DNA from: Albugo candida
Lineage: Eukaryota; Oomycota; Peronosporomycetes; Albuginales; Albuginaceae
Length of the DNA stretch: 64,000 bases
Direction of reading: 5' to 3'
NCBI GenBank assembly: GCA_905220665.1
Contig: CAJNAR010000011.1
Span: forward strand, 248,001-312,000
Under the pieces are notes generated by a model. The model did no database searches. It had not been told where the DNA came from and worked only from the letters and a program-made list of their open reading frames with translations. This document shows, piece after piece, positions 11,337-23,077 of the stretch (position 1 is the stretch's first letter; each line of letters starts with the position of its first letter). The translations under genes and the position numbers were made by a program.

Positions 11337-12050
11337 CTACTTGTGAAAATATTGGAGCTTGCGTTTATTGAGAGGTTGGATCGGTCGAGCATTGCTACAC
11401 TTTAGACATTTGCGAAATTGATCCAGTTGCTTTTGAGACACCTGCCAGATGTCTTTCGAAATCGTCCATTCCACTCCTTCTGAGTATGGAGGTGTGGTCA
11501 AAGATCCTCGGAGTCGGTAAAATCCTTTCTCTAATTTCAGTAAAGATGACAAATCGATAGAATCGATCGCTTTGTTTTCTTTTACTGCACTGAGATCAAG
11601 TGTTTGTAAGTGATCCCAAAATTGAGCCAAGAACGGACTCTCGTCGCCGACTTCGAATAAGATGCCAAAAACTGCAAGTGCACCATCCTCAGCTTGATTT
11701 ACCAAATGGAATTCCATATCATATTGCTTCCCATTAATCGTATGCTCGCCTAAACATCAGACATTTAAAAGTCGACGAGGGGAGGATAAAGCGCACAAAC
11801 TTGGTGTGTGAAAGTGGAATTGTGCACAGCGGAATGTTTTTTGTGTGACGCAGATATGATTTTCCTGGTTCAAATCCTGTAAACAGACTTTAAAATTGGC
11901 CCCATCGGCCTGTATCTCAGCTTTCATCTCGTTCGTTGAGCAGAAAAAAATCGATGACAAATCCTCACACTTCTCGTCGGTAGCAACCGCATCCGACAAA
12001 TCAATAGGCGATTGCTCCTCGCCATAATAGTCCTCTTGTTGATTAGTCAT
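11337..12050 (-). CDS. Alpha-class carbonic anhydrase
   Basis: Reversibly hydrates CO2 to bicarbonate. Exons are 12050-11801 and 11749-11337, with a 51-nt intron whose removal restores the motif FHFHTPSEHTING. The product is 220 aa. The zinc ligands are visible as H79 and H81 (QFHFHTPSEH) and H98 (MEFHLVNQ). QSPIDL near the N-terminus and the substrate-pocket strand YRLRGSLTTPPYSEGV are also conserved. There is no signal peptide at the chosen ATG, and the protein is some 30-40 residues shorter than typical secreted alpha enzymes, with a truncated N-terminus. It should therefore be cytosolic, unless an upstream exon supplies a leader. All catalytic elements are present, so it is likely active. 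Confidence 0.93.
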
Positions 12051-13232
12051 TTTACAGCAAATGAGACCGAGTATAGAACTCTTATCAACCTCACAACTTT
12101 GACACGCTTCTACAATCCTATCAGTCTACAGCTATAGATCAAATTTTCAAAACTGAGCTATTACGTATGCTACCACGTGCTATACACAATTCGTATTGAT
12201 ACTAATCACTCGAGATCACGTCAACTCACAGTATCTTTGTCGAACGCTCTGTCTACAATGAGCTTTACTCGACCACAATCCTACGGTATACATCGCTTCG
12301 TTATTTGTTCGATATTTTTCAAGACGTACTGTGTGTATGTATGCGGACAAACATATATCAAATGCACTTAGAATCTTGGAAGCAATCCACCAATTTGAAG
12401 TCGACAGCATAAGTTTGTTATCTCGTGCTCGTATTTGGTCGTGACAATGGGGAGGAAAAATCTTAATGTCATATCTGATGTGAGGATTCGTAGCATAGAA
12501 ATCCAAGTCTAGTACACAGTTGAAGCTTCATCTCATCAATCACTGACCTTCGTAAAATGAAAATTCAGGATCGGATATGTCGAAGCCAGCAAAACATCAT
12601 GGTTTACGTATCCGATACGATGGACGCTAGCAATTATCTGCTACTCAACTCGGCCTTACTTTCGTCAGTGGTTTTGCGCTGGATACTCTCGCAGTCAATG
12701 TGGGAAGCAGGTGCTACTTTTATTTTCGACAAACTTTTTCGCGTAACAAAACGTCGTAATTGAATTTTCACGAAAGTCATCAGCTATAGCGAGAGTCATG
12801 CGAGCATTTTGTTGCCAGGACTTATTACATCGAGAGATTGCTGTAACCTATGACGTCCAAACAGTAGAAATAGATAACATCAACATTAAAATTTTAAGCG
12901 AGAAGCTCACCATAGCTTACGCATCGACTTCCATGCGTCAAAGATGGTCAAGTTCATGCATTCCATCGTTTGAGTAACATGCTGTCCGATTCATCGTTGA
13001 ATTGATGTCTATTACTCTAGCATTTTTGCACGAGTCTCGACGGTAATCGCAAATGAAGCAATAGATATATCGATACTTTGAGGCTCTGTAGATGGATCGC
13101 GAAGGTAACTCGCAGGCTGTTAGAGCTTAGATTTACAGATGTTTCAGCAGAGATTTACACTTAAGCAGAGTGCGAAAAATATTCTTCCATTCGATTCTTC
13201 ATCAGCTGATAATTATCGTTACTAACTATCGA
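12051..13232. other. Intergenic, nothing convincing
   Basis: About 1.2 kb between the divergently transcribed carbonic anhydrase and GTPase-SH2 genes. It contains only short frames with no motif and must hold both promoters. Confidence 0.5.
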
Positions 13233-15687
13233 ATGTTACAATCAAAGCAATCTTTAATGACGACCTCGACATGCGCACAAGATCGAATACAAGTAGAAGA
13301 CAATGAGAATATGGATAATTCCGACGCACACACTGCGACCACGAGTATGTTAAATGACTTCACACAAACCATTGCTCAGGAAGTCGATCATGCAACCTCC
13401 AAATGGCTCAAGCTTTTCTCGTCCACTTTTCTTGGCACCAGCTCTGTTGCTGCAAATGATGAAACCTCTCAGCCATCCTTAAACAGTCGAAATTCGATTT
13501 CTGGTAGTAAAAGACACGAAACAATGCAAACATATAAAATTGCATTGGTTGGAGGTCCGGCTGTGGTATGAAGAATGATCTAGCTCGTTTTAATCGAACT
13601 AATAAAAAGCTTCAAGGGGAAAACAAGTATTGTGAGGCGATGGAGGCAACAAGCTTATCCCACAAAGTATCGGAAAACTATTGGAATCGATATCAGCTCA
13701 AAGATATATCAATTGAGGAATGGGCAATCGGTTCAATTGATGTTCTGGGATATCTCCAGTGCTGAAGTGGAAGAAAATAAGTTCTCGGCATTGCATTCGC
13801 TAATTTGCGATCAGTTGGATGGTGTCTTTTTCGTAGTCAACATCGAACGTCTTAATTCGATAGCGGCAATTGATAGATGGCGAAATGCTCTGTCGAAATA
13901 TATCTCTGCAATAGAGATTCCTTTTTACTTGCTTTGTCACAAAGCAGATCTTATTCACAACAGAGTCATGTCGACGGAGGATATCGCTGTGTACGCAAAG
14001 GTAGGCGTAAAAATGACAAGGTGTCTGGTTTAAATTGTGCTCACAGGTGGCCGGGTATCGAGGCTGGCTATGGACTGTAGGATGTCGCAGTTTTGGCGAA
14101 AACGATCGACACCCTGCGGTCTTGGAAGCACTCGAATCGATGGTAGAAGACGTATATACCAATCGGAAAAATTCACGAGCAAAAGAAATTGTATGCGACC
14201 GAAAAAATACTGAAGCGCGTTCCACTAATATAGAATGCGAATTCTGTAGAGTTGTCTATTTGGAAGTACCGGATCGCTGTCATTGCCTGAGGTGATTCAC
14301 GTGGATGAGACCTTGAACTTTTTTTCTTCATCGCTTGTGAAAAATGCAACGAAAGCTATCACCACAGCAGCACGAGACGGGAAAGAATACTTGGATGAGA
14401 AGAGGGATTCAAGCAGTCAAGAAGTACCAAGTTTGGGTAGCAACTGGATGCTGGGATGCGAGAAAGAAATGTACTGGCGTCCAACCAGCGACAGCGTTCT
14501 CACTCGTTACGGCTCGGACGACGATGAGTCGATAGATTCCAACGATTACTCATTTCCATTCGCGAATCTGGAAAGCATCAGTGTGGATCCAAACGACCAT
14601 AATTTGCCTCATCCAGAGGATCGAATTTCCAAAGAGCCGACTGATAAAATCCCGGGACCGAGAACGTCGGCTTCCGGCTCACCACAAGTCGTGATACCTG
14701 AGCTGACCGAAGATGCAGCATGGCAATTCTTTGGTGGAAATATCAGTCGCCAGCAAGCCGAAAACATATTACAGTAAGCGATTGAGGAAATTCCCGATGT
14801 TCGCTTACCAATTTACGATAGCGGGCACGAGAATGGAACTTTCTTGCTACGTCGTAAAGACGAAAGAACGCTTGTATTGTCGTATTTGGAAGGCTATGAA
14901 ACTCACCACGCGCTGATTGAGTACTCTAAGAAGCAGTATCACATCGGATCGTCCAAGGTATTGTGTCGACTATAAAGCGGAAATCTGCTAATTTTGTATC
15001 AAGTAGAGTTCTCAGTTATCGTTTGAGACTTTGGCCAAGTGCATCCGAAGCGTACGAAAATATGCGTATCGAGGTCTACTTTTCTCGAAATGCTCAGGCG
15101 CCCATAAGAGCGTTCAAGAGTATCGAGTACTGTCCAAAGTGCATGCTAATAATGGAACCAAAACAATCTCCGAGGGCAATCTAAAATGGCAACTCAGTGA
15201 AGCCGATGATGCCCATGTTGGGAGGAGGAAGGTGATATTCTCAAATTCAGAGCAGTCGATACTTCAAATCAGACAAGAAAGCATCGATACTCCTTCTCAG
15301 CAAAGTATTTCCGATCTGTGTGATGACTACTATGATCGACTGCAATGTCGTCTAGAAGGCTTGCGATTGCGAGGTCGGAAAATGTCTGCATTTGTTGCAC
15401 TGCTGATAGTATTCGATGATAGACACCAGGCTTAAAGATATGTACGACAATGCCTGCCTTGTGGAACAATGCAGAAATGAGAGATTAGAATTCAAGCGGC
15501 TTGATTTCAGCGAAAATAGCTCATTACAGTGGCGAACATTCATCAAGAATATGGATACGTGGAACCGAATCATTCTCAATTTCGTAAGCTTTCTCACATG
15601 ACAAAATTTGCTTGCTAATGAAATGTCATGCAGGAAGAACTCGATGAGATGGATGAAAGTGACGAAATAGAGTCAGAAATCTCGTGA
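13233..15687 (+). CDS. Small GTPase domain fused to an SH2 domain
   Basis: Eight exons by my reading: 13233-13565, 13617-14000, 14047-14190, 14250-14773, 14822-14957, 15007-15373, 15423-15583, 15634-15687. They total 2103 nt, an exact reading frame for 700 aa; introns are 46-59 nt. Residues about 100-290 are a Rab/Ras-like GTPase: the P-loop GGPAVGKTS (split by intron 1), TIGIDISSKIY in the switch I/beta2 area, VQLMFWDISSAE in place of the canonical DTAGxE, and CHKADL in place of NKxD. Guanine-nucleotide contacts are thus partly altered. After a low-complexity acidic linker comes an SH2 domain (about 442-525): AWQFFGGNISRQQAENIL, then GTFLLRRKD with the phosphotyrosine-binding arginine (about R472), then LVLSYLEG and HHALIEYSKKQYHI. 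The last 170 residues are unassigned and end highly acidic. It would link GTP-dependent switching to phosphotyrosine recognition. The start could also be 13257. Confidence 0.82.
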
Positions 15688-15796
15688 GCCCTTTCGATTC
15701 GCTTCCTGACGCAGAATTTTTTCATCCCGAAAATTGTGACATGTCAAAAACGGAGCGCTGTACTTATAAACTCACTCTATTATTGCCACAGATTTT

Positions 15797-17800
15797 TCAT
15801 TCTTGACGTGATGTGTTCCTCCGCTTTTTCACCCGTCGTTTGTACACCGCGATCGTGTCATCGACTCGAATTCCCCATTGAAGGTGATCGGCTTTGACTG
15901 CAGCGCTTAAGAATCGATTCAATTTCTCAGCTCGTTCCCCAATTGTTTTCTGAGAGAAATTTCCAATGATTTGACGATGAGGAATTTGTGGAATATTCTT
16001 CTTCTTGACGCCAGCTTCTTTATGCAGCCGATCGCATAGATTTCGGAATGTGCTGTAGCGCTTCCAGCAATATACTGTGCCATAGTTGTTTGTGTTTATC
16101 TCCAATTTGTATTGAATAAACTTTTTGCCCTTTTGAGTGATCACGCGGCTGTCAGTAATTCGAACCGAAACAATGCCAATTTCTTCCGGAACTAGTGAAA
16201 CAATGAATCAGTGATGAGAGAGGATTGGGTAATAGACAACGTACCGGGTAATTGCTCATCAACAATCACAGTCTCACGCTCTTCTCGAGCAGGTACAATG
16301 ACATCTCTGATCTGCACAAAGGCCAAAACATGATCCTCCTCGATGATAGTTTCAGATTCTGTGTGGACGGCATAGCAACCGACATGAGGGTCCAGCCCAA
16401 TGATTTCACCAAAGCCAAAAGGAGTGTTGACTCGAGTTCGTGGTGATAGAATACGGTCATCATCCAACTCGATGGCGCTACTGGGTACGGTCAACACCTC
16501 CTCTGAAGGTACTTCCGTCAAATGTACATCGTACATGTCCGTGTCTTTGTCATATTTGATCACACGCCCACGACCGTATCCGTGGACAAGAACGGGAACA
16601 TCCAAACTATATGACTGATCGTAATTTTCCATTCTTTCAAACCGAAGTTGGTCTAGACGAGCTCTCTCAGCTTCATCTTCAGTGACCATCTGTTGCTGTT
16701 CCTGATAACATAGTTGCCTCTCTTGCTCAATGAACGTGACTGTTTCATATTCTTCATTAGCCATGAGCGCGATCTCGGTCTCTTGTAGCAGACGTTCCTC
16801 CTCTTCTTGAAGTAATAGTTGGAATCTCCGCTGTTCTTCTTCTTCGTCTTGCATTTTCTCTTGCTCTTCCACTTGGAGCCTGAGTGACTTCACGTCGTTC
16901 TGATTCAAGTCAAATTCATCGTCACCTCCTTTTCCATTCTTTTGAAGATCTTCGGCATCTAACCCGTCAGCAGAGAGGCTGTCTTCATCGGTTTCTCTGT
17001 AAGAAAAAAGCTCATTTAGCACATCAAGCGACATCATTCTCAGGCCGTATTGCTTACATGGAAAAAGTTTCTTTCTCATGTGCCTCCGAATCACTTATTC
17101 TATAAGTATGCTCTTCAAAGGATTCTTGTACGATCGTAACTTTCTCCATTGTGATTCTTTTCTCAACCGTAATCGTAGTTTCGATTCCCCCTTCAACCAC
17201 CACTTCCTCTTTGATCGTCCTCTCTTCATTTCTCCTCATTTCCTCTATCAGTCTCTTCTCTGTGACTATCTTCTCCTCTTCAATTCGTGCGGCTTCGGCG
17301 ATCCGCTCCTTTTCAATTCTTGCGGCTTCAGCAATCCGCTCCTCTTCGATTCTTGCGGCTTCGGCTTGTTCTCTTCGTATTCGTTTAGTTTCCTGCACAC
17401 GAGCTTCATATTCTTCATGATGACGTTCTGCTTCCATTCTTTCTCGTTCCGACAGTTCTGCTAGCCATTCCTGATGCTTCTTTTTCGCATCCGTCTTGGC
17501 GAGCTGAACCGTATACCCAATCCCATACTTTTTAATCAGCTGACGCACTGCAAAAGCACGCCCAACACTTTGTATTTTGACGGCTGTCTCGTGCACAAAA
17601 CGCATTGTCTTTGGACGATGCAGATACCAGTACTTGACTGCTGCTTTCGATGACATTATCGTCTCCAAATCAAGCGGTCGAAGCTGGGTCTCATCCGTCT
17701 GAATGGATCGATGCGTAGCTTCATCGCGACTGAGAGCTTCATGATCGGTCAGAATCGTTGATTCACGACCATCTTTCGGTGTCCAGTACGAAGAATACAT
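15797..17800 (-). CDS. IQ motif / coiled-coil / PX-domain protein
   Basis: Exons are 17800-17058, 16996-16245 and 16191-15797 (introns 61 and 53 nt), giving 629 aa. An IQ-like calmodulin-binding motif (AVKIQSVGRAFAVRQLI, about 73-89) is followed by a long charged coiled coil. This includes the repeated unit AARIEEERIAE and the glutamate-rich block EEEEQRRFQLLLQEEEERL. Two short repeats (VLVHGYGRGRVIKYD and TRVNTPFGFGEIIGLD) resemble the small beta modules found in other oomycete and alveolate proteins. The C-terminus (about 500-620) is a PX domain with the hallmark RYSTFRNLCDRL, a proline-rich turn (IPQIPHR) and the helix ERAEKLNRFL, predicted to bind phosphoinositides on endosomes. It is convergent with the GTPase-SH2 gene, only 109 bp apart, so their 3' UTRs probably overlap. 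Function beyond membrane targeting is unknown. Confidence 0.82.
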
Positions 17801-18635
17801 CGTCTAACTGACTGTAGGCTCGTTAGGAAGCGACAAAGGCTTGAGCTGGCAAAATATGTCTGACGAGTTTTTATGTCGGGTAACGCTACAAAGTACTAAT
17901 TGGTTAAAAATGAAACCAATGACCAATGAGGAAGAGTATGGAGGTAGAGAGCTTGAAGCGGATGCAAGCTGTTAATGAGACTAATTTGCGGTTAGAAACA
18001 GTAGTGTACCCACAATGGAGTGCTACGTAAACCGTAACCCTTTTTGCAAAGGACTGACGTGTCACGGTATTGAAATCAGGCTCTATGTGGAAAGTTTTCA
18101 TCCGAAATCGAAGCGATGTTGCTTACGTGCGTCGCGTGACTGGATTCTATAAATTACCTATCGCATGACGATTACTGCCAGATTTCTGCCGGAATAGAGC
18201 GTTGTAATCGGGATTGGTAAATAGTGTGTCAATGGTACATGAATCCGACACAAATTGCTTTTTTGTTAAATGGCGGATGACAATGAGAAGTTGAGCTGTT
18301 TTTTTAATAAATCCAAGAAGAGTGCAAAGAAGACAGTCAAATCGAATGTGATCAACACAATTGGACAGAAGCAATTTAATTCTCCGGTAAAGGAGTCACA
18401 TTGTGCTACTAATCACTCAATGTCGACTAATTTTTGCTAAATTCGGAGATCAGTTGAGCACAACTACTGCTAAATCAGGTACGTCATTGAAAACAGGCAA
18501 AAGTAGGACTTACTTGAAAGCGTCTTATAGAGAGCGATAAAAATGTGTGGTCCAAGCAGCAAAAAAAAACGAAAAATACACTATCTCAGGTTAGAAATGC
18601 CGATTTGGGGAATTTATCAATGATTTCCAGTTGCT
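17801..18635. other. Intergenic, nothing convincing
   Basis: Promoter side of the PX gene. Only short frames are present. An ATG near 18543 followed by a lysine-rich 15-codon exon could precede the small ORF downstream, but the splice phase does not fit. Confidence 0.4.
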
Positions 18636-18863
18636 ATGTATCAGAGTAAGATTCCACGTTCAGTAGAAGAATATGAACTGCAAACTCGAGGGAGTAAAAA
18701 GCTCAATCTGGAAAGTCAGAAAGCATTTCCAACGCTCGGAATCAGCGCGACAGCCGTCCAGCACGACTCGATGAGGATGATTCAGACCAAATCTGTTGCT
18801 ACGAAAAATGTTTGGTCGGCATTAGGAAACGAGGATGAAGAAGATAATGATGAAGATAAATAA
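18636..18863 (+). CDS. Small acidic-tailed hypothetical protein (75 aa, probably a last exon)
   Basis: The frame from ATG 18636 encodes a hydrophilic protein ending in ALGNEDEEDNDEDK. A good acceptor-like sequence (atttccag) lies just upstream at 18622-18630, so this may be the final exon of a longer gene whose earlier exon I could not place. Product not recognised. The acidic tail and lack of hydrophobic segments suggest a soluble, possibly nuclear protein. Confidence 0.35.
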   Translation: MYQSKIPRSVEEYELQTRGSKKLNLESQKAFPTLGISATAVQHDSMRMIQTKSVATKNVWSALGNEDEEDNDEDK

Positions 18864-19306
18864 ACCCATTTATTGCGTTATGATGCTATTGAATGGATCT
18901 CCTTCAAGCCATACTTGTCACAGATTTTACCAGCTGGACCACCATGTTCCGCTGACTATGGCTGGAACAGATAGCATGACACGATCTCACCTTTTCTAAC
19001 GCAGATATATCGTGAAAATGTGCTCGGTGAAATTATTGATAGGGCCAACAAGGGAATTTGGACACGATACACAACTTTTGTGTCGCAGATCCGCGGGTGA
19101 TAGTCAAGAAAATAAGAGGTTGAACGCTCGCATTGTCAAGACTTTATATTGTAATTGCAACACGACATCGAAGTAGGAAATAGTGAGAGAATTCCACCGA
19201 TTCAAGCCGTTACAATGGCCGAAGCGTGTATACACATGACCGTTCATCAAACATTTATATTAGATCAGTCGACGAAGCTATATATCTCCTCTATTATGTG
19301 TAAAAG
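18864..19306. other. Intergenic, nothing recognised
   Basis: No supported feature. It lies between convergent genes and presumably holds two 3' ends. Confidence 0.5.
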
Positions 19307-21265
19307 TTAAAATGCTTTGCGATCACAAAAATGCTTTGGGGCTTTTGATGAGCTCGAAAGATTGGTCTTCAGCCGTTGGGAAACACCAGAAAACCACGAC
19401 CGTATTCGTCGTCCTGGACGTATATGCATCGATGAATCTACAAGTGAGTAACATTCCTGGCTGTATGCGTGATTTTCCTCCTCGTTGTTATCGATACATT
19501 GTGTCCGATAACGCTCTGGATGAATAGGTCCAAAGGCATGAGTTGAATGGTTCATTTCTGCGTCATCAATTGCTTCATCCAGGCCTTCATCTGGGCAGAG
19601 AAACCATCGCAAGCTGGGGTACGGGCCATCCAAATTAAACAAACTCGTGCGTCCACGAGTCCACGCAATTGACTCTCGCATGCAAGTTTCAGCAAATTCG
19701 TAAGCAATTTCAAAATTCTCCAATCTATGAGCCTCGATCGATGGCATGGATTCTCGTTCTGGTTCTTCCTCAGGACCTGACGAGATCTCGGCGTCCATAA
19801 TCAAATCGCACAGACTCTTTCGTGTGGTGAGATTTGAGAGCTCAGACACATGCTTCCATGTAGCATTGTACATACTGAATCTGTATGAAGAAAGAAACTT
19901 CCAGCCGTGCTCTGCAACAAAGTGGATTGCGTTCAGAATGTAATCGATCTCGGAATCATCCATGAAGTATGTCAAACTAAATCGAGTAAATCCAGGCTTG
20001 AAGGCACACAAGCCTTCCGTGAGAACCTGTAGAATCAATTCAGTATCCTTGGGGCTGATACCGAGCAACTTTGCAGCGTACGGACCAGCACATGCACACC
20101 CACCACGACTCTGTATCCCAAATAAATCATTGAGCAGTGCACAAACAAAGTTGTAGTGCAAGAATCTATTCCCAAATCGTATCAAGAATGAGAATATGGG
20201 CAATTGATCCAAGTCTTGATTCCCCATCAACACGATTCTCTTGTTTGCCTTCAATGACAAACGTACTCTCTGAACGTGCTCACGCTCTATGCGCATTATT
20301 TCTGCAGGTCCTGTCTGCTGCTTGAGGCGAAACGCAAGTCCGAGTCGAATACTTCCAATGATATCAGGTGTCCCTCCTTCTTCCCGGTCTTCATTGTTGT
20401 CTAAATACTTGTGATTGTTCGCCGTCACATACAAAACTGTTCCGCCACCAGGTTGACTCGTGGAGCAAGTCTTAGAAAATAGCTTTTTCTTGAGAACAAG
20501 AACACCCGGTGTACCCGGACCTCCAATGAATTTGTGCCCTGAGAAGTAAATGGCATCTTTATACACCAAATGCTTCTGGTCTCCCTCCACGACTGGATTC
20601 ATATCGATCACGGTGTGAGGAGCAGCAGTGGCAAAGTCATAGATTGCCAATGCACCATATCGATGCAATAGCACACTTATCGCATCGGTGTCGGATAAAA
20701 CGCCGGTGATATTGGAAGCGGCTGAAAAACATCCAACTTTCAAGACTGCTTTTGAGAACTCCTTTAGTTTTTTCTCCAAGTAGCAAAGATCGATCATTCC
20801 TTCATCGTTTTCAGGAATGTTGACAACCTGAGCTCCACTTTCACGCCACGGAAGCATATTTGAATGATGCTCATAAGGACCGATAAAGACAACTGCATTC
20901 GACGATCCATATTTTGTAGTCAGTCCCAGGATGGATACTAATTTATTGATCGCAGATGTTGAGCCTGAGCCAGAAAAGAGGACGGAGTCTCCATTCGGCC
21001 CATCGATAAGCTTTGCGTTCACTGTATCCGCGATGATCTGTCGAGCTTCATGTCGAAAGGCCGTTATTTGATTCCCTGTCGCCGACGTTGTCGTGTGTGT
21101 GTTTCCATACAACGGAAGAACCTGTTTCTGTATATAGTCTTCAATCTTCTGAACTGCTCTCCCACTTGCCGTAAAGTCGGCGTAACACACGACCTTGCTT
21201 CCGAATGGTGACTCAAAGGTCTGAGTAGCACCGACGACATTTGCAGAAATGACATTCATCGGCAT
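19307..21265 (-). CDS. Class V aminotransferase (cysteine desulfurase/selenocysteine lyase-like) with long C-terminal extension
   Basis: PLP-dependent fold-type I enzyme of 652 aa. Visible: the N-terminal DFTASGRA segment, SGSGSTSAINKLV for phosphate binding, EHHSN (about 132-136), the aspartate in AIYDFATAAPH (about D210) that contacts the pyridine nitrogen, and the Schiff-base lysine in YFSGHKFIGGPGTPG (about K245). SRGGCACAGPY provides a candidate persulfide cysteine, as in desulfurases. The catalytic domain ends near residue 460; the remaining 190 residues are not recognised and include an acidic stretch and a basic, serine-rich tail. The frame is open upstream of 21265 for a short way, and another frame (21515-21213) could be an alternative 5' exon, so the N-terminus may extend. 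No mitochondrial presequence is evident at this start. Substrate unknown. Confidence 0.85.
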   Translation of the reverse strand: MPMNVISANVVGATQTFESPFGSKVVCYADFTASGRAVQKIEDYIQKQVLPLYGNTHTTTSATGNQITAFRHEARQIIADTVNAKLIDGPNGDSVLFSGSGSTSAINKLVSILGLTTKYGSSNAVVFIGPYEHHSNMLPWRESGAQVVNIPENDEGMIDLCYLEKKLKEFSKAVLKVGCFSAASNITGVLSDTDAISVLLHRYGALAIYDFATAAPHTVIDMNPVVEGDQKHLVYKDAIYFSGHKFIGGPGTPGVLVLKKKLFSKTCSTSQPGGGTVLYVTANNHKYLDNNEDREEGGTPDIIGSIRLGLAFRLKQQTGPAEIMRIEREHVQRVRLSLKANKRIVLMGNQDLDQLPIFSFLIRFGNRFLHYNFVCALLNDLFGIQSRGGCACAGPYAAKLLGISPKDTELILQVLTEGLCAFKPGFTRFSLTYFMDDSEIDYILNAIHFVAEHGWKFLSSYRFSMYNATWKHVSELSNLTTRKSLCDLIMDAEISSGPEEEPERESMPSIEAHRLENFEIAYEFAETCMRESIAWTRGRTSLFNLDGPYPSLRWFLCPDEGLDEAIDDAEMNHSTHAFGPIHPERYRTQCIDNNEEENHAYSQECYSLVDSSMHIRPGRRIRSWFSGVSQRLKTNLSSSSKAPKHFCDRKAF

Positions 21266-21966
21266 TGGAGAGATACCGAAGTTTCGCTGATGTGTTCGTA
21301 AAGAACTGCTTGCCCGCTGAAATGACTTTTGATTGCACGAGGGACTTGTAATTTTTTAATGACAGAGGAAGAAGCGTAGTAGGATTTCCATGCATAAGAT
21401 CACCTGGAAGTCTAGCAGTAGGGCTTCGACCATACCAAGCAGATGATTCATATGGATCAACTAATGGCACTGATATTTGTACGAGTATTGCGAATGGAGG
21501 AATCAGATCGTTCATCTCTTAAAGTCAGGCGCAGTCTCCAGCTGATAATTTGCTCTGCGGAAGAGTAAAAGGGTATAAGGCTATTTATATGTATGACCCT
21601 ACTACGAAATCAATACGGCTGAGAATGATTATCGAAGATGAGATCATATGACAATTGGTCAGACTTCGACATGCTTATGTGTTTCTATACCGATAATTTG
21701 GCGAAGCTACCCATAGAACGGTCACACATAGTGGCGTCGATTTTGTCTTCGCTTCAGGCGATAGCTGAAAACTGAGGAGGAAAAGAGCTAGCAGCATTTG
21801 CTGATTTGGACTCTTTATCTCAGGGAACTTGGCTAAGGTCAGAGATGAAGAACTAGTTCTCACTTAACACGTCAATTGAATCGAGGTAGAAATCATTCTT
21901 TCGAATGATAATTCACGCATAGATTCCTTGAGAATTTCCGAGCCGTTGATGTAAAACGGCAAATGT
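21266..21966. other. Intergenic; possible 5' exon of the aminotransferase
   Basis: On the minus strand, 21515-21266 stays open and begins with a methionine and hydrophobic residues (MNDLIPPFAILVQISVPLV). It could be a leader exon of the aminotransferase, but I found no in-phase splice. Otherwise nothing is seen. Confidence 0.3.
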
Positions 21967-23077
21967 CAGACACGGACACACACGTTACGCTCTAACATTC
22001 TTGCAAGTTACAACTACTCCATCGATTTTTCTATTGAGCACATAGAATGAACTCTATCGTGAACCTCAATGCTGACATACTCGAGTCATACTTCTCAATT
22101 CCTCACTGACCAATTTGTCCGTTCAATTGGTCGCATCCGATACAGTTGCTCTTCATAGAGAGCAGTTTTGGTCGTTGCGACTGAATTTGGACGTTATTGA
22201 GGTGAACTGTGTCGGAAGACATGGTGGCTGCCTCTATGGAAGCTGTTGCAAAGTTTGGATAGCATTCACATTATTGAAATTCGTATCGAGATTCAGGATG
22301 CTGATGAAACAACTTCGTACAATCGGAATAGCTGTGTGTCTTGCAAATCAGTGCACGACCGATGCTGTTGCTCCAATGCCCACAGGAAATTGGCCAAAAA
22401 GCCAAGGAAATGTCAAGTATCCCGCACCCAAGGTCATTCCAGCAAAGACTGTATTCGATGGAGGAATGAAAACGTATGAGCGATCGGATATCTCCTGCAA
22501 GGAAAACCAAGAAGGCGGTAAATCTGGCGCTCTGTTTATATTGAAAGCTGGAGCTACCCTCCAGAACGTCATTGTCGGTCCTCGACAACAAGATGGCGTG
22601 CATTGCGAGGAACATGACTGCACCATTAAGAACGTGTGGTGGGCTGATGTATGTGAAGATGCCTTGTCGATCATTGGCGGCTCGGCTAACAGCGTCAGTA
22701 ATGTCATCGGTGGTGGGGCGAAGTTGGCCAATGACAAGATCATTCAGCATAATGGTCCTGGTACCGTCAACATTGAAGGCTTTTACGCCGAAGATTTTGG
22801 AAAATTATATCGATCCTGCGGCAAATGCAAAACGCAGTATCCTCGTGCCGTGAAATTGACCAATATCTACGCAGTCGATCCAAAAGTGACTGTGGTGGCC
22901 GTGAATTACAATTACAATGATAAAGCTACGCTTACTAATGTCAAAATCGATAAGGCGTCCAAGAACAAACCAGTGTGTGAATACACGAAAGGAAGCACCA
23001 ATGCAGAACCAAGTGTGCTGGGGAAGGGTCCGTCTGGCTCTGTGTGCAACTACAAGACAAGCACCGTCACATATGTC
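21967..23077 (+). repeat. Left arm of a 1.1-kb inverted repeat (pectate lyase duplication)
   Basis: This segment matches the reverse complement of 24206-25323 almost base for base. It runs from the run cacggacacacacg about 330 bp upstream of the start codon through the last sense codon of the gene, and homology ceases exactly at the stop codon (TAA here, TGA in the partner). Only a handful of substitutions and small indels are visible by eye. Confidence 0.92.

Noticed and set aside
14774..14821. In-frame TAA as evidence that the SH2 gene is a pseudogene
   Set aside because: The stop lies at the donor of a 48-nt GT...AG segment similar in size to the other introns, and removal restores a perfect SH2 alignment.
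22115..22297. 61-codon N-terminal extension of the pectate lyase
   Set aside because: Open in both copies only because they are near-identical. It lacks a leader, while the internal MLMKQL start opens a signal peptide.
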